Of a stretch of DNA of 64,000 bases, positions 42,559 to 51,047 are shown in pieces. Where the stretch lies: contig UCMW01000007.1 of assembly GCA_900473745.1 (NCBI GenBank), positions 1 to 64,000 of the forward strand, given 5' to 3'. Every line of letters begins with the position of its first letter. Within the stretch, counting starts at the first letter, position 1. The notes under the pieces were generated by a model. It saw only the letters and a list, made by a program, of their open reading frames with translations, ran no database searches and had not been told where the DNA came from. The translations under genes and the position numbers were made by a program. The DNA comes from Hyphomicrobiales bacterium (lineage in GTDB: Bacteria; Pseudomonadota; Alphaproteobacteria; Rhizobiales; Rhizobiaceae).

Positions 42559-43647
42559 TCAAGGCTTCACGTAATTGGCCGCATTGTGCTTGTCGAGAAC
42601 CGACTGGAAGCGCCGGGCGAAGGCCTCGTCGGCGAGCTTCTTGCGGCGCTGGATGTCCTGCGTCGAAAGCATGTTCTTCTCGTGCAGTTCGAGCAGGTCA
42701 CCGATATGCCTCTGGGCAGCCGCACCGATGCCGGCCATGGTCTCTTCGGCCGCCGTATCCACCTGGCTGCCGAGCGTGTTGATCCGGTGCGCGACATCCT
42801 GCTGGGCAGCCGTCTTCAGCGAATCTTCGAGCGCCTTGTAGAGGACGATGCGCTGTTCCGTGTCGATGGTCAGCTTGTTGATCAGCGTATTCTGCGCGGC
42901 GATCTGGTTGTTCAAGCTGTCGACAAAGGTCTGGAACATCGAGGTGTAACGTTCCAGCGTCTGGCTCTCGGCGAGCAGCTCCTGCTCGCGTGCCTGCGCC
43001 TGATTGTAATCGGTCGCGAGCTTCGAGCGCTCGGCTTCGAGATCCGTGCGTTCCGACGTGTCAGTCGAAGCGGCTATCTTGTTTTCGATGTCGAGCAGGG
43101 CCGGATTGAGCGTTTCGATCCGCTTCTGCGTCTCTTCGAGATTGGCGATCGTCTGCTTGCGCCGCTCGATCACCTGCACGAGGCTCGCCTCGGAGGTCTT
43201 GTAGCGCTCTTCCAGAACCGTCTTCTGCTCCTTCAGGATGCCGACGATGCTGTCGGACGTGGAAAGCAGTTCCTGCAGATTGCCGGCGAGCGACATGTTG
43301 CGGACGCGCTCGGTGCGCATGCGCTGCGCCTTCTGCTTGGAGAAGATGCCGATGAACTTTTCCATGCCGGAGAAGCTCTTCATGCTCTCGAACTCGGCGC
43401 CGAAGACATTGGTCGCGTCTTCCAGCCCGATGATCAGGTCGGCGATGTTCGATTCCATCACCTTCTGCTGGGCGAGCACATCGGAAATTCGTGCATTCTC
43501 GATGTCGAAGTCCTGGCCAACGAGCTTGGAGTCGCTCTTGGCGAGCGTATCCAGCACCACGCCTGACTGTTCGATCTTGCCGCGCATCTCCTTAACGATC
43601 TTGCGCGTCTTCTCGATCTCGCTGTCAAAGGATTGCAAAGTCGCCAT
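42559..43647 (-). CDS. Coiled-coil protein, first gene of the AAA+ cluster
   Basis: A 362-residue, highly charged and almost entirely helical protein with long heptad stretches (about residues 5-70 and 110-290). Examples are EIEKTRKIVKEMRGKIEQS and VLEERYKTSEASLVQVIERR. There is no membrane segment. The C-terminal part (HRINTLGSQVDTAAEETMAGIG) recalls filament- or tellurite-resistance-type (TelA-like) coiled coils, but this is only a resemblance. AGGGAGA precedes the ATG. As the first gene of the five-gene minus-strand cluster, it may form a scaffold on which the ATPase acts. Confidence 0.6.
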   Translation of the reverse strand: MATLQSFDSEIEKTRKIVKEMRGKIEQSGVVLDTLAKSDSKLVGQDFDIENARISDVLAQQKVMESNIADLIIGLEDATNVFGAEFESMKSFSGMEKFIGIFSKQKAQRMRTERVRNMSLAGNLQELLSTSDSIVGILKEQKTVLEERYKTSEASLVQVIERRKQTIANLEETQKRIETLNPALLDIENKIAASTDTSERTDLEAERSKLATDYNQAQAREQELLAESQTLERYTSMFQTFVDSLNNQIAAQNTLINKLTIDTEQRIVLYKALEDSLKTAAQQDVAHRINTLGSQVDTAAEETMAGIGAAAQRHIGDLLELHEKNMLSTQDIQRRKKLADEAFARRFQSVLDKHNAANYVKP

Positions 43648-43851
43648 GTTCTCTCCCTGTCCCTCATGCCGGCAGAGCGCCGGGCTCGTCTCCTACCACC
43701 ATAGCGCGTTTCCCTGTGCAGGAAAGTATCGCACCGCACAGGAACTGTTGCCTTCATCCGATATGGATGGCCGCAGCAGTCACACAAGAGGCGCTAGCAG
43801 AGAAATGCGACAGCCGCGAAACGGCGGCCGCATCAGGGGATGCGCTCGAGA

Positions 43852-44238
43852 TCACTGCCCGCCGGCAGCGGGATCCTTGAGATAGGCGATGATGTTGACG
43901 AGATCCTCGTCCTTCTTCACGCCGGCATAGGCCATCTTGGTGCCCTTCACGACGGCCTTCGGTGCCTTGAGATAGGTCGAAAGCGTCGCCTCGTCCCAGA
44001 CCTTGCCCTGGCCGAATTCGGTCATGGCCGGCGAATATTTGTAGTCGGCGATCGAGGCGACCGGGCGGCCTACGATCCCCTGCAGATGCGGGCCGACCTT
44101 GTTTTTGGCCTCGGCCGCGGTGTGACAGGCCTGACAGGCTTTGAACGCCTTGGCGCCGGCCACCGGATCACCATCGGCAAGGGCCGGAACCGGTGCTGCG
44201 GCGATCGCGAGCAGAATGAGAATGGAAGAGGTCTTCAT
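43852..44238 (-). CDS. Class I c-type cytochrome
   Basis: A 128-residue periplasmic cytochrome. It has a signal peptide ending PALADGD, one heme-binding motif CQACH (after KAFKA), and the axial-ligand Met in GTKMAYAGVKKDEDLVNIIAYL. The general plan matches cytochrome c550/c2-type electron carriers, which shuttle electrons between the bc1 complex or a dehydrogenase and an oxidase. AGGAG precedes the ATG at 44238. It is divergent from choX; no oxidase gene is nearby. Its specific partner is unknown. Confidence 0.92.
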   Translation of the reverse strand: MKTSSILILLAIAAAPVPALADGDPVAGAKAFKACQACHTAAEAKNKVGPHLQGIVGRPVASIADYKYSPAMTEFGQGKVWDEATLSTYLKAPKAVVKGTKMAYAGVKKDEDLVNIIAYLKDPAAGGQ

Positions 44239-44494
44239 TGAAACTCCTGTGTGTCCAACAGTCGGCGACAGCTGCGCCGCCCGCATCGCATCACCTGTTC
44301 GCACGGCAGGCAAGCTGACGCTTTGACGCGCATCAAGATCCCGAACTTTTTTTCGAATGCCTGTGTTCCCTGCCCAGAAAGGGGCGCAGGTCGCAAACAG
44401 GGCCGCTCTCGCGACGCAAACACGCGGGCATCCTTGCAATTCTCCGGTATTGAATGTTGACTTGGGAACATCAAAAAAAACCGGGAGCCTGCCA

Positions 44495-45451
44495 ATGACG
44501 TATTCCTCTTCTTATCGCCGGACACTCGTGGCCGCCGTTTCGCTCATCGCCGTGTCGGCGGTGCCGCTCGCGGCACAGGAAGCAGCAAGCTGCTCCACCG
44601 TCCGCTTCTCGGATGTCGGCTGGACTGACATCACCGCCACGACCGCCACTGCCTCCGTCATCCTCAAGGCTCTCGGCTACGAGCCGACGACCACGGTCCT
44701 CTCCGTCCCGGTCACCTATTCCTCGCTGAAGAACAAGGACATCGACGTCTTCCTCGGCAACTGGATGCCGACGATGGAAGCCGACATCGCTCCCTACCGC
44801 GAAGACAAGTCGGTCGAGATCTTCGGACCGAACCTCGAAGGCGCGAAGTATACGCTCGCCACCAATGCCAAGGGCGCAGAGCTCGGCATCAAGGACTTCG
44901 CCGACATCGCCAAGAACAAGGATGCGCTGGAAGGCAAGATCTACGGCATCGAGCCCGGCAATGACGGCAACCGCCTGATCCTCGACATGATCGACGGCAA
45001 CAAGTTCGAACTCGGCGACTTCGAAGTGGTCGAATCCTCCGAACAGGGCATGCTGGCCCAGGTCGCACGCTCTGAAAAGGATGGTGCGCCGGTCGTCTTC
45101 CTCGGCTGGGAACCGCATCCGATGAACGCCAACTTCAAGTTGACCTATCTGTCGGGCGGCGACGAGGTCTTCGGCCCGAACTTCGGTGGCGCGACCATCT
45201 TCACCAACACCCGCGCCGGCTACACGACCGAATGCCCGAATGTCGGCAAGTTCGTGACAAACCTCAAGTTCTCGCTCCAGATGGAAAACGAGATCATGGG
45301 CAAGATTCTCAACGACGGCCAGGATGCCGAAGCGGCAGCCGGCGACTGGCTGAAGGCCAATCCGGCTGCTGTCGAGCCCTGGCTCGCCGGCGTCACCACC
45401 AAGGATGGCGGCGACGGCCTTGCAGCGGTGAAGACGGCGCTCGGCCTCTGA
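44495..45451 (+). CDS. choX: Choline ABC transporter substrate-binding protein ChoX
   Basis: A 318-residue periplasmic binding protein of the OpuAC/ProX type. It has a signal peptide ending VPLAAQEAAS, then VRFSDVGWTDITATTATASV, FLGNWMPTMEAD (aromatic box Trp), GYTTECPNVGK and FLGWEPHPMN, the residues that form the choline-binding aromatic cage in S. meliloti ChoX. With choW and choV it forms a high-affinity choline importer. GGAG lies 7 nt before the ATG at 44495. The gap before choW carries a strong hairpin, fitting greater expression of the binding protein. Confidence 0.94.
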   Translation: MTYSSSYRRTLVAAVSLIAVSAVPLAAQEAASCSTVRFSDVGWTDITATTATASVILKALGYEPTTTVLSVPVTYSSLKNKDIDVFLGNWMPTMEADIAPYREDKSVEIFGPNLEGAKYTLATNAKGAELGIKDFADIAKNKDALEGKIYGIEPGNDGNRLILDMIDGNKFELGDFEVVESSEQGMLAQVARSEKDGAPVVFLGWEPHPMNANFKLTYLSGGDEVFGPNFGGATIFTNTRAGYTTECPNVGKFVTNLKFSLQMENEIMGKILNDGQDAEAAAGDWLKANPAAVEPWLAGVTTKDGGDGLAAVKTALGL

Positions 45452-45473
45452 TCCCTGTCCATCGATCGTGGAA

Positions 45474-45506
45474 CCGCGCGACCGGAAGGGGGATCCGGCC
45501 GCGCGG
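45474..45506 (+). other. Intercistronic stem-loop between choX and choW
   Basis: CCGCGCG-A-CCGG (45474-45485) pairs with CCGG-C-CGCGCGG (45495-45506), with one A-C mismatch. It has no T-run, so it is more likely an mRNA-stabilising hairpin than a full terminator. Confidence 0.65.
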
Positions 45507-45545
45507 CCTCCCAGGCATTGAACCTGTGGCCAATCGGGGACAAAC

Positions 45546-46415
45546 ATGGAATTTCTGACCGACAACAAGCTGCCCATCGGGCCCTTGTCGAAAAGCTTCG
45601 TCGACTGGCTGACGGCCAATGTCGATTTCGTATTCGACTTCATCGCAACGATCTTGAGCGCGTCGATCGACGCCATGCTCTTCGTGCTACAGGCGCCCTT
45701 TCTTGAGGGAACAGCGGCCGAGGACCTCTATCCGCTCTTCATGATCCTCGTCTTTTCGCTGATCGCCTGGGTGATGCGGCGTTCTCTCGGCGTCACCCTT
45801 TTCACATTCCTGGGGCTCCTGCTGATCTATAACCAGGGCTACTGGAAGGAAACCATGGAGACGCTCGCCCTCGTGCTCGCCGCCACAGGCGTCTGCATGG
45901 TCATAGGCGTTCCGATCGGCATTGCCTGCGCGCGGCGCCCCTGGCTCTACGCCGCAGTCCGCCCCGTGCTCGACCTGATGCAGACGATCCCCACATTCGT
46001 TTACCTGATCCCGGCCCTCATCCTCTTTGGCCTTGGCATGGTGCCCGGCCTGATCGCCACCGTGATCTTCGCGATCGCAGCCCCGATCCGGCTGACACGC
46101 CTCGGCATCATCTCCACCCCGCCGTCGCTTGTGGAAGCGGCCGTCGCCTTCGGCGCGACCCCGATGCAGGTGCTGCGCAAGGTCGAACTGCCCTTTGCCA
46201 CGCCGCAGATCATGGCGGGTCTCACCCAGACGATCATGCTCTCGCTGTCCATGGTCGTCATCGCGGCACTGGTCGGCGCAAGCGGCCTCGGCGTTCCCGT
46301 TGTTCGGGCGCTCAACACCGTCAACATCGCCCGGGGTTTCGAGGCAGGTCTCTGCATCGTCATCCTCGCCATCATCCTCGACCGCATCTTCCGCATTCCC
46401 GGAGAAGACACATGA
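45546..46415 (+). CDS. choW: Choline ABC transporter permease ChoW
   Basis: A 289-residue membrane protein with about six transmembrane helices. It has the ProW/OpuAB permease signature: RPVLDLMQTIPTFVYLIPAL and the EAA loop LVEAAVAFGATPMQVLRKVELP that contacts the ATPase. It is the channel for choline, fed by ChoX and energised by ChoV. GGGGA precedes the ATG. The end overlaps choV by 4 bp (ATGA), which couples their translation. Confidence 0.93.
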   Translation: MEFLTDNKLPIGPLSKSFVDWLTANVDFVFDFIATILSASIDAMLFVLQAPFLEGTAAEDLYPLFMILVFSLIAWVMRRSLGVTLFTFLGLLLIYNQGYWKETMETLALVLAATGVCMVIGVPIGIACARRPWLYAAVRPVLDLMQTIPTFVYLIPALILFGLGMVPGLIATVIFAIAAPIRLTRLGIISTPPSLVEAAVAFGATPMQVLRKVELPFATPQIMAGLTQTIMLSLSMVVIAALVGASGLGVPVVRALNTVNIARGFEAGLCIVILAIILDRIFRIPGEDT

Positions 46416-47455
46416 CCGACGCCGTCATCTTCGACAATGTCGACATCGTCTTCGGCGACGATCCCAAGCGCGCCCTCGACATGGTCGATCAGGGCAAGAC
46501 ACGTGACGAAATCGGCGCTGCCACGGGCCTCGTGCTCGGCGTGGCCGGAGCCTCGCTCAGTGTCAAGGAAGGCGAGATCCTCGTGCTGATGGGTCTGTCC
46601 GGCTCGGGCAAGTCCACGCTGCTCCGAGCGGTCAACGCGCTCGCCCCTGTGGTCCGCGGCAGTGTGAGCGTCAAGACGGAGACTGGCTATGTCGATCCGT
46701 ACAAGGCCTCGGCCCAGGTGCTGCGCGATCTGCGAATGCACACTGTCTCCATGGTCTTCCAGCAGTTCGGCCTCCTGCCCTGGCGCTCGGTTGCCGACAA
46801 TGTCGGCTTCGGGCTCGAACTGGCCGGCGTTCCGGAAGCTGAACGCAAGGAGAGGGTCGCGACCCAGCTCGAGCTGGTCAACCTGTCGTCCTGGGCCGAG
46901 CGCCGCGTCAACGAGCTCTCCGGCGGCATGCAGCAGCGTGTGGGCCTGGCCCGCGCCTTTGCGACAGGCGCGCCGATCCTCCTGATGGACGAGCCCTTCT
47001 CGGCGCTCGACCCCCTGATCCGCACGCGCTTGCAGGACGAACTCCTGGAATTCCAGGCAAGACTCAAGAAGACCATCCTCTTCGTCAGCCACGATCTCGA
47101 CGAGGCCTTCCGCATCGGCAACCGCATCGCCATCATGGAAGGCGGTCACATCATTCAGTGCGGCACGCCACAGGAAATCGTCCAGAACCCGACAAACCAG
47201 TATGTCGCCGATTTCGTCCAGAACATGAACCCGATCAACATGCTGGTCGCATCCGACGTGATGCGCCCCGGCACCGGTGGACAGCAGAGCCAGGTGACCG
47301 GAACCACGGCACCGAAGACCCCTCTGGTGGAGGTGCTGGATGCACTGGCGCGTCAACCCGGCACGATCGGGGTCGTTGACAATGGCGCCGTGATCGGCAC
47401 GATCGATGCTCAGGATGTGGTGAGCGGATTGACCAAGCACCGTCGCAAGGCGTGA
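46412..47455 (+). CDS. choV: Choline ABC transporter ATP-binding protein ChoV
   Basis: A 347-residue ATPase: Walker A MGLSGSGKSTLLRAV (from about residue 61), signature LSGGMQQRVGLARAF, Walker B ILLMDEPFSALDP, H-loop SHD. The N-terminal extension (DQGKTRDEIGAATGLVLGV) is typical of the ProV/ChoV group, and the C-terminal tail has a partial CBS-like region (PGTIGVVDNGAVIGTIDAQDVV). It drives choline uptake with ChoW and ChoX. The operon has no local regulator gene; choline-dependent induction is known in S. meliloti but not visible here. Confidence 0.93.
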   Translation: MTDAVIFDNVDIVFGDDPKRALDMVDQGKTRDEIGAATGLVLGVAGASLSVKEGEILVLMGLSGSGKSTLLRAVNALAPVVRGSVSVKTETGYVDPYKASAQVLRDLRMHTVSMVFQQFGLLPWRSVADNVGFGLELAGVPEAERKERVATQLELVNLSSWAERRVNELSGGMQQRVGLARAFATGAPILLMDEPFSALDPLIRTRLQDELLEFQARLKKTILFVSHDLDEAFRIGNRIAIMEGGHIIQCGTPQEIVQNPTNQYVADFVQNMNPINMLVASDVMRPGTGGQQSQVTGTTAPKTPLVEVLDALARQPGTIGVVDNGAVIGTIDAQDVVSGLTKHRRKA

Positions 47456-47501
47456 CAAAGCCTGCACGCATCCCTTCCACGATGCATGCAGGAGCCACCA
47501 C

Positions 47502-48236
47502 ATGAACGACAAGCCCCAGGTCATCAGGGACACGGACGACGATGCGCGCCGCCAGGCGCGCATTCTGCTGAGAGGCGCACGGTTTGCAGCGATTGGCGTG
47601 ATCGATCCGGAAACGGGCTTCCCCTCCGTCAGCCGTGTCCTCCTCGGCATGGACAGCGACGGCGCCGCCGTGATTCTCGTCTCCGGCCTTTCTGCCCATA
47701 CGACCGCCCTCCTCGCCGATCCCCGCGCCTCGCTTCTGACCGGAGAACCGGCCAAGGGCGACCCGCTCGCCCATCCCCGGCTGACGCTCCAATGCACCGC
47801 TGAAAGTGTCGAACGCGACAGCGAGACCCATCTCAGACTGCGGACACGCTTCCTCGCCCGCCATCCGAAATCGCAGCTCTATATCGATTTCCCCGACTTC
47901 CGGTTCTTCCGTTTGCAGCCGGAGCGGGCAAGCCTCAACGGCGGGTTTGGCCGTGCCTATCATTTGAGCAGCCAGGACTTTTTCATCCCGAAAATGGACT
48001 CGGAATTCTTTCCGGATGAGCAGGCACTACTGCGAGAATTAGGGGGGAGGCATCCCGATCTGGCACTCCGCCTAGCCACAAAGGTTCACGGCGAATCAGA
48101 GGGTGATTGGCGCATATCAGCGATAGATTCGCACGGTTTAGATATATCTTTCAAAGACTTACTGATTCGACACGAATTTGTGACGCCCATCACAAATGAG
48201 CAGTATGTGCTATTAGAGTTACCTAAATCAGTATAA
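47502..48236 (+). CDS. HugZ/HutZ-like heme-iron utilisation family protein (FMN split barrel)
   Basis: A 244-residue protein with an N-terminal pyridoxamine oxidase-like barrel (ILLRGARFAAIGVIDPETGFPSVSRVLLG, GLSAHTTALLADPRASLL, GDPLAHPRLTLQCTAE). The C-terminal domain has GRAYHLSSQDF and WRISAIDSHGLDI. This arrangement fits the HugZ/HutZ family, heme-binding proteins involved in heme-iron release. AGGAG precedes the ATG. From about 48,000 on, codon use becomes markedly AT-rich compared with the first two-thirds of the gene, although the homologous pattern continues. It is 46 bp after choV and may be in its transcript. Confidence 0.8.
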   Translation: MNDKPQVIRDTDDDARRQARILLRGARFAAIGVIDPETGFPSVSRVLLGMDSDGAAVILVSGLSAHTTALLADPRASLLTGEPAKGDPLAHPRLTLQCTAESVERDSETHLRLRTRFLARHPKSQLYIDFPDFRFFRLQPERASLNGGFGRAYHLSSQDFFIPKMDSEFFPDEQALLRELGGRHPDLALRLATKVHGESEGDWRISAIDSHGLDISFKDLLIRHEFVTPITNEQYVLLELPKSV

Positions 48237-48249
48237 GCAGTACCTTAAA

Positions 48250-48265
48250 TTTAGGCATATACAAT
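48250..48265 (+). promoter_or_regulatory. NolR-box-like site
   Basis: TTTAG-N9-AT (48250-48265) fits the loose (A/T)TTAG-N9-A(T/A) consensus of NolR sites, and ATTAG-N9-AA occurs just upstream near 48211-48227. The consensus is short and the region AT-rich, so chance matches are possible. Confidence 0.35.
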
Positions 48266-48363
48266 TTTGGTGATGCTGGTAGAGTTTGGCCTCTAGTTAA
48301 GTGATGGTTTTGCAACGACTGCCGCTCCCCCCAAGGCACTCGACCTAAGAAAGTTGAACTGAG

Positions 48364-48681
48364 ATGAAAACAAAAGCATTGTCCGAACAGTCGACCGTCG
48401 CAGCTGGTTTGCTCTCCGCCATGGCAAACCCGAAGCGACTGATGATCCTCTGCAGCCTCGTCGAGGGTGAGGTTCCGGTCGGCGTTCTGGCGACCCAGGT
48501 GGGCCTGAGCCAGTCGGCTCTGTCGCAGCACCTGTCGAAGCTTCGCGCGCAAAAGCTGGTGAAGACCCGACGCGACGCGCAGACGATCTACTATTCCTCG
48601 ACCTCCGAGTCGGTGATCAAGATTCTCTCTACGCTCGAGAGCATCTATTGCGCCCCGGCAGCGAGCAAGTCGGCCGCTTGA
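48364..48681 (+). CDS. nolR: ArsR-family winged-helix regulator, NolR-like
   Basis: A 105-residue winged-helix protein. AAGLLSAMANPKRLMILCSLVEGE and GLSQSALSQHLSKLRAQKLV, with the wing TRRDAQTIYYSS, closely recall rhizobial NolR, a repressor of nodulation and many other genes. The C-terminus after the dimerisation helix is short (APAASKSAA) compared with the NolR tail I remember, and the ArsR metal-binding CxC motif is absent. No nod genes are in the window, so here it is a global rather than nod-specific regulator candidate. Ribosome site weak. Confidence 0.82.
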   Translation: MKTKALSEQSTVAAGLLSAMANPKRLMILCSLVEGEVPVGVLATQVGLSQSALSQHLSKLRAQKLVKTRRDAQTIYYSSTSESVIKILSTLESIYCAPAASKSAA

Positions 48682-49025
48682 TGACAGCGCTCCCAGAGGA
48701 GTGCTGATCGGAGACGGGAGGGATGGTCACGGCACTCGCTCACGCGGGTGAACCCTTTGGTGAGCTTTGAACTTGGAAGCCCTGGTCGGCATATGCCGCC
48801 AGGGCTTCTCTCATTTTCGTCATGCCCCCGAGGCTGGACGCGCATGCGGCTGCGTCATCCCATCAACCGAATTCAGCGATCCATGACCTTTGTTGATCGG
48901 CTCTGCCGGTGGCTTGACCATGCCTTGCGCCCTGTTAACGTGACGACGCAATCAACGGATTTCGGCCTCAGCGGCCGACAGCCGGGAGAGTGGCCGCCCG
49001 CGACCAAAAGGCCATGGAGAAGATG
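48682..49025. other. Intergenic region before the omega-aminotransferase
   Basis: Apart from the nolR terminator (48776-48817), this 340-bp gap shows no gene. A CTTGAC (48913-48918) matches the rhizobial -35 element and may belong to the aminotransferase promoter; a matching -10 is not clear. Confidence 0.4.
48776..48817 (+). terminator. Rho-independent terminator of the nolR-like gene
   Basis: GAAGCCCTGG (48776-48785) pairs with CCAGGGCTTC (48799-48808), with CGGC/GCCG extending the stem inside. TCTCATTTT follows. Confidence 0.75.
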
Positions 49026-50354
49026 ATGTCTAACCGCCTGAATTCCACGCCGAACGACCTGCGCGCCTTCTGGATGCCGTTCACCGCGAACCGCCAGTAC
49101 AAGAAGGAGCCGCGCCTCTTCGTCGGCGCCAAGGACATGCACTACACAACCCATGACGGCCGCCAGGTGCTCGACGGCACCGCCGGCCTCTGGTGTGTCA
49201 ATGCCGGTCACTGCCGCCCGCTGATCACCGAAGCGATCCGCGAACAGGCGGGTGAACTCGACTATGCGCCGGCCTTTCAGCTCGGCCACCCCAAGGCCTT
49301 CGAACTGGCCAACCGCCTGATCGACATCGCTCCCGACAACATGGCGCATGTGCTCTACACCAATTCCGGCTCGGAATCGGTCGAGACAGCGCTCAAGGTG
49401 GCGCTCGCTTACCAGCGCGTGAAGGGCCAGGGATCGCGCACCCGCCTGATCGGCCGCGAGCGCGGCTATCACGGCGTCAATTTCGGCGGCATCTCGGTCG
49501 GCGGCATCGTCTCCAACCGTAAGATGTTCGGCACGCTTTTGACCGGCGTCGACCACATGCCGCATACCCACCTGCCCGCCAAGAACGCCTTCACCAAGGG
49601 CATGCCCGAGCACGGTGGCGATCTTGCCGACGAACTGGAACGCATCGTCACCCTGCATGACGCATCGACGATTGCCGCCGTCATCGTCGAGCCTGTCTCC
49701 GGATCGACCGGCGTCCTGATCCCGCCGAAGGGTTATCTGCAGCGCCTGCGCGAAATCTGCACCAAGCATGGCATCCTGTTGATCTTCGATGAAGTCATCA
49801 CCGGTTTCGGCCGCCTCGGCGCGCCCTTCGCCTCGCAATATTTCGACGTGAAGCCGGATATCATGGTGACCGCCAAGGGCCTGACCAACGGCGTGATCCC
49901 CATGGGCGCGGTCTTTGTCACCGCCGAGATCCACGACGCCTTCATGCAGGGCCCCGATCACATGATCGAGTTCTTCCATGGCTACACCTATTCCGGAAAC
50001 CCGATCGCTTCGGCCGCAGCGCTCGGCACCCTCGACACCTATCGCGACGAGAACCTGCTGACACGTGCTGCCGAACTCGCGCCCTACTGGGAAGAGAAGC
50101 TGCATTCGCTGCGCGATTGCCCTAACGTGATCGACATCCGCAATCTCGGCCTGATCGGCGCGATCGAACTGAAGCCGATCGACGGTGAACCGACGAAGCG
50201 CGCCTTCAACGCCTTCCTGAATGCCTATAACGATGGCCTCTTGATCCGCACGACCGGCGACATCATCGCACTTTCGCCGCCGCTGATCATCTCCCACGAA
50301 GAGATCGACGAACTCTTCGACAAGCTCCGCAAGGTGCTGATGAACAACATCTGA
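49026..50354 (+). CDS. Omega-amino acid--pyruvate aminotransferase (class III)
   Basis: A 442-residue PLP enzyme. It has WMPFTANRQYKKEPRLFVGA at the N-terminus, YTNSGSESVETALKVAL (phosphate-binding), LLIFDEVITGFGRLG (Asp to the PLP pyridine N) and the Schiff-base Lys in MVTAKGLTNGVIPMGAV. This is the beta-alanine:pyruvate transaminase subgroup, which transfers the amino group of omega-amino acids to pyruvate. The ATG at 49026 has GGAG with 6-nt spacing; alternatives at 49014 and 49023 are less well placed. Monocistronic, ended by a strong terminator. Confidence 0.92.
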   Translation: MSNRLNSTPNDLRAFWMPFTANRQYKKEPRLFVGAKDMHYTTHDGRQVLDGTAGLWCVNAGHCRPLITEAIREQAGELDYAPAFQLGHPKAFELANRLIDIAPDNMAHVLYTNSGSESVETALKVALAYQRVKGQGSRTRLIGRERGYHGVNFGGISVGGIVSNRKMFGTLLTGVDHMPHTHLPAKNAFTKGMPEHGGDLADELERIVTLHDASTIAAVIVEPVSGSTGVLIPPKGYLQRLREICTKHGILLIFDEVITGFGRLGAPFASQYFDVKPDIMVTAKGLTNGVIPMGAVFVTAEIHDAFMQGPDHMIEFFHGYTYSGNPIASAAALGTLDTYRDENLLTRAAELAPYWEEKLHSLRDCPNVIDIRNLGLIGAIELKPIDGEPTKRAFNAFLNAYNDGLLIRTTGDIIALSPPLIISHEEIDELFDKLRKVLMNNI

Positions 50355-50376
50355 CCTGCATCGCAGTTCTTTTCGG

Positions 50377-50404
50377 AAAGCGGCCTTTCGGGGCCGCTTT
50401 TTTT
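50377..50404 (+). terminator. Rho-independent terminator
   Basis: AAAGCGGCC (50377-50385) pairs with GGCCGCTTT (50392-50400), followed by TTTTG. It lies 22 nt after the aminotransferase gene. Confidence 0.85.
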
Positions 50405-50611
50405 GTCAGGGCTTGCGCGAGGCTGACCATGCAGGTTCGGGCCTGCTTGTCGGCTGATCGACCATCCCGTATCTTCGACAGAATCGCACGTTCGATCCAG
50501 GCGCAGATGACCGCGAAAGGCTCGACCGACGACTGAAAGCCCATCCGGCAACGTCACATCCGACATCAGGTCGCGCGTGCCGCAACCGGATCAGGTCCCG
50601 GGAGGATTTCC

Positions 50612-50875
50612 GTGGTCGACCTCTTCAAGCGCATGTTCGGTAAAGACGCGTCCCCCGCCTTTATCCCGGCCGAGCCGGAACCCGCGACACGGGCTGCCGC
50701 CCGCGCCGACGACGCGCGCCTCGCCGCCCGCCGCGCCCAGATTGCCAACGATCTCATCGAACTCCAGCAGATCGCCATGGCGGAACTCGCCCTGCGCCGG
50801 GAACAAGATGCCGCCGCAGCCAAGGCCGGCTTCGAGGCCGACGAGGGCCTTGGCGGACGCATCCTGACCGTCTGA
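50612..50875 (+). CDS. Small Ala-rich helical protein, unknown
   Basis: An 87-residue protein starting at GTG with an excellent ribosome site (GGAGG, 6 nt). It begins VDLFKRMFGKDASPAF, then a Pro/Glu hinge (EPEPATRAAARADDARLA) and a helix rich in Ala, Arg and Glu (residues 30-68). That helix could be a short coiled coil. It has no signal peptide, membrane segment or domain that I recognise. Codon use is like its neighbours, so I believe it is real. Nothing in the context gives a function. Confidence 0.6.
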   Translation: MVDLFKRMFGKDASPAFIPAEPEPATRAAARADDARLAARRAQIANDLIELQQIAMAELALRREQDAAAAKAGFEADEGLGGRILTV

Positions 50876-51047
50876 CGCGGAATCAATAACCCCTCGCCGC
50901 GATCAAGCTGTGGCGTGATTACGCATCACGGCTTCAGGTCTTTTGCCGCCCCTCGTTTTTGTCTAAAGCAATCATGGGGAGCAACAAAAGAACCCGAATG
51001 GCGCCAAAACCGACAGAGATCGGTCGCGCCGACCCAAGGAGCAGGAC

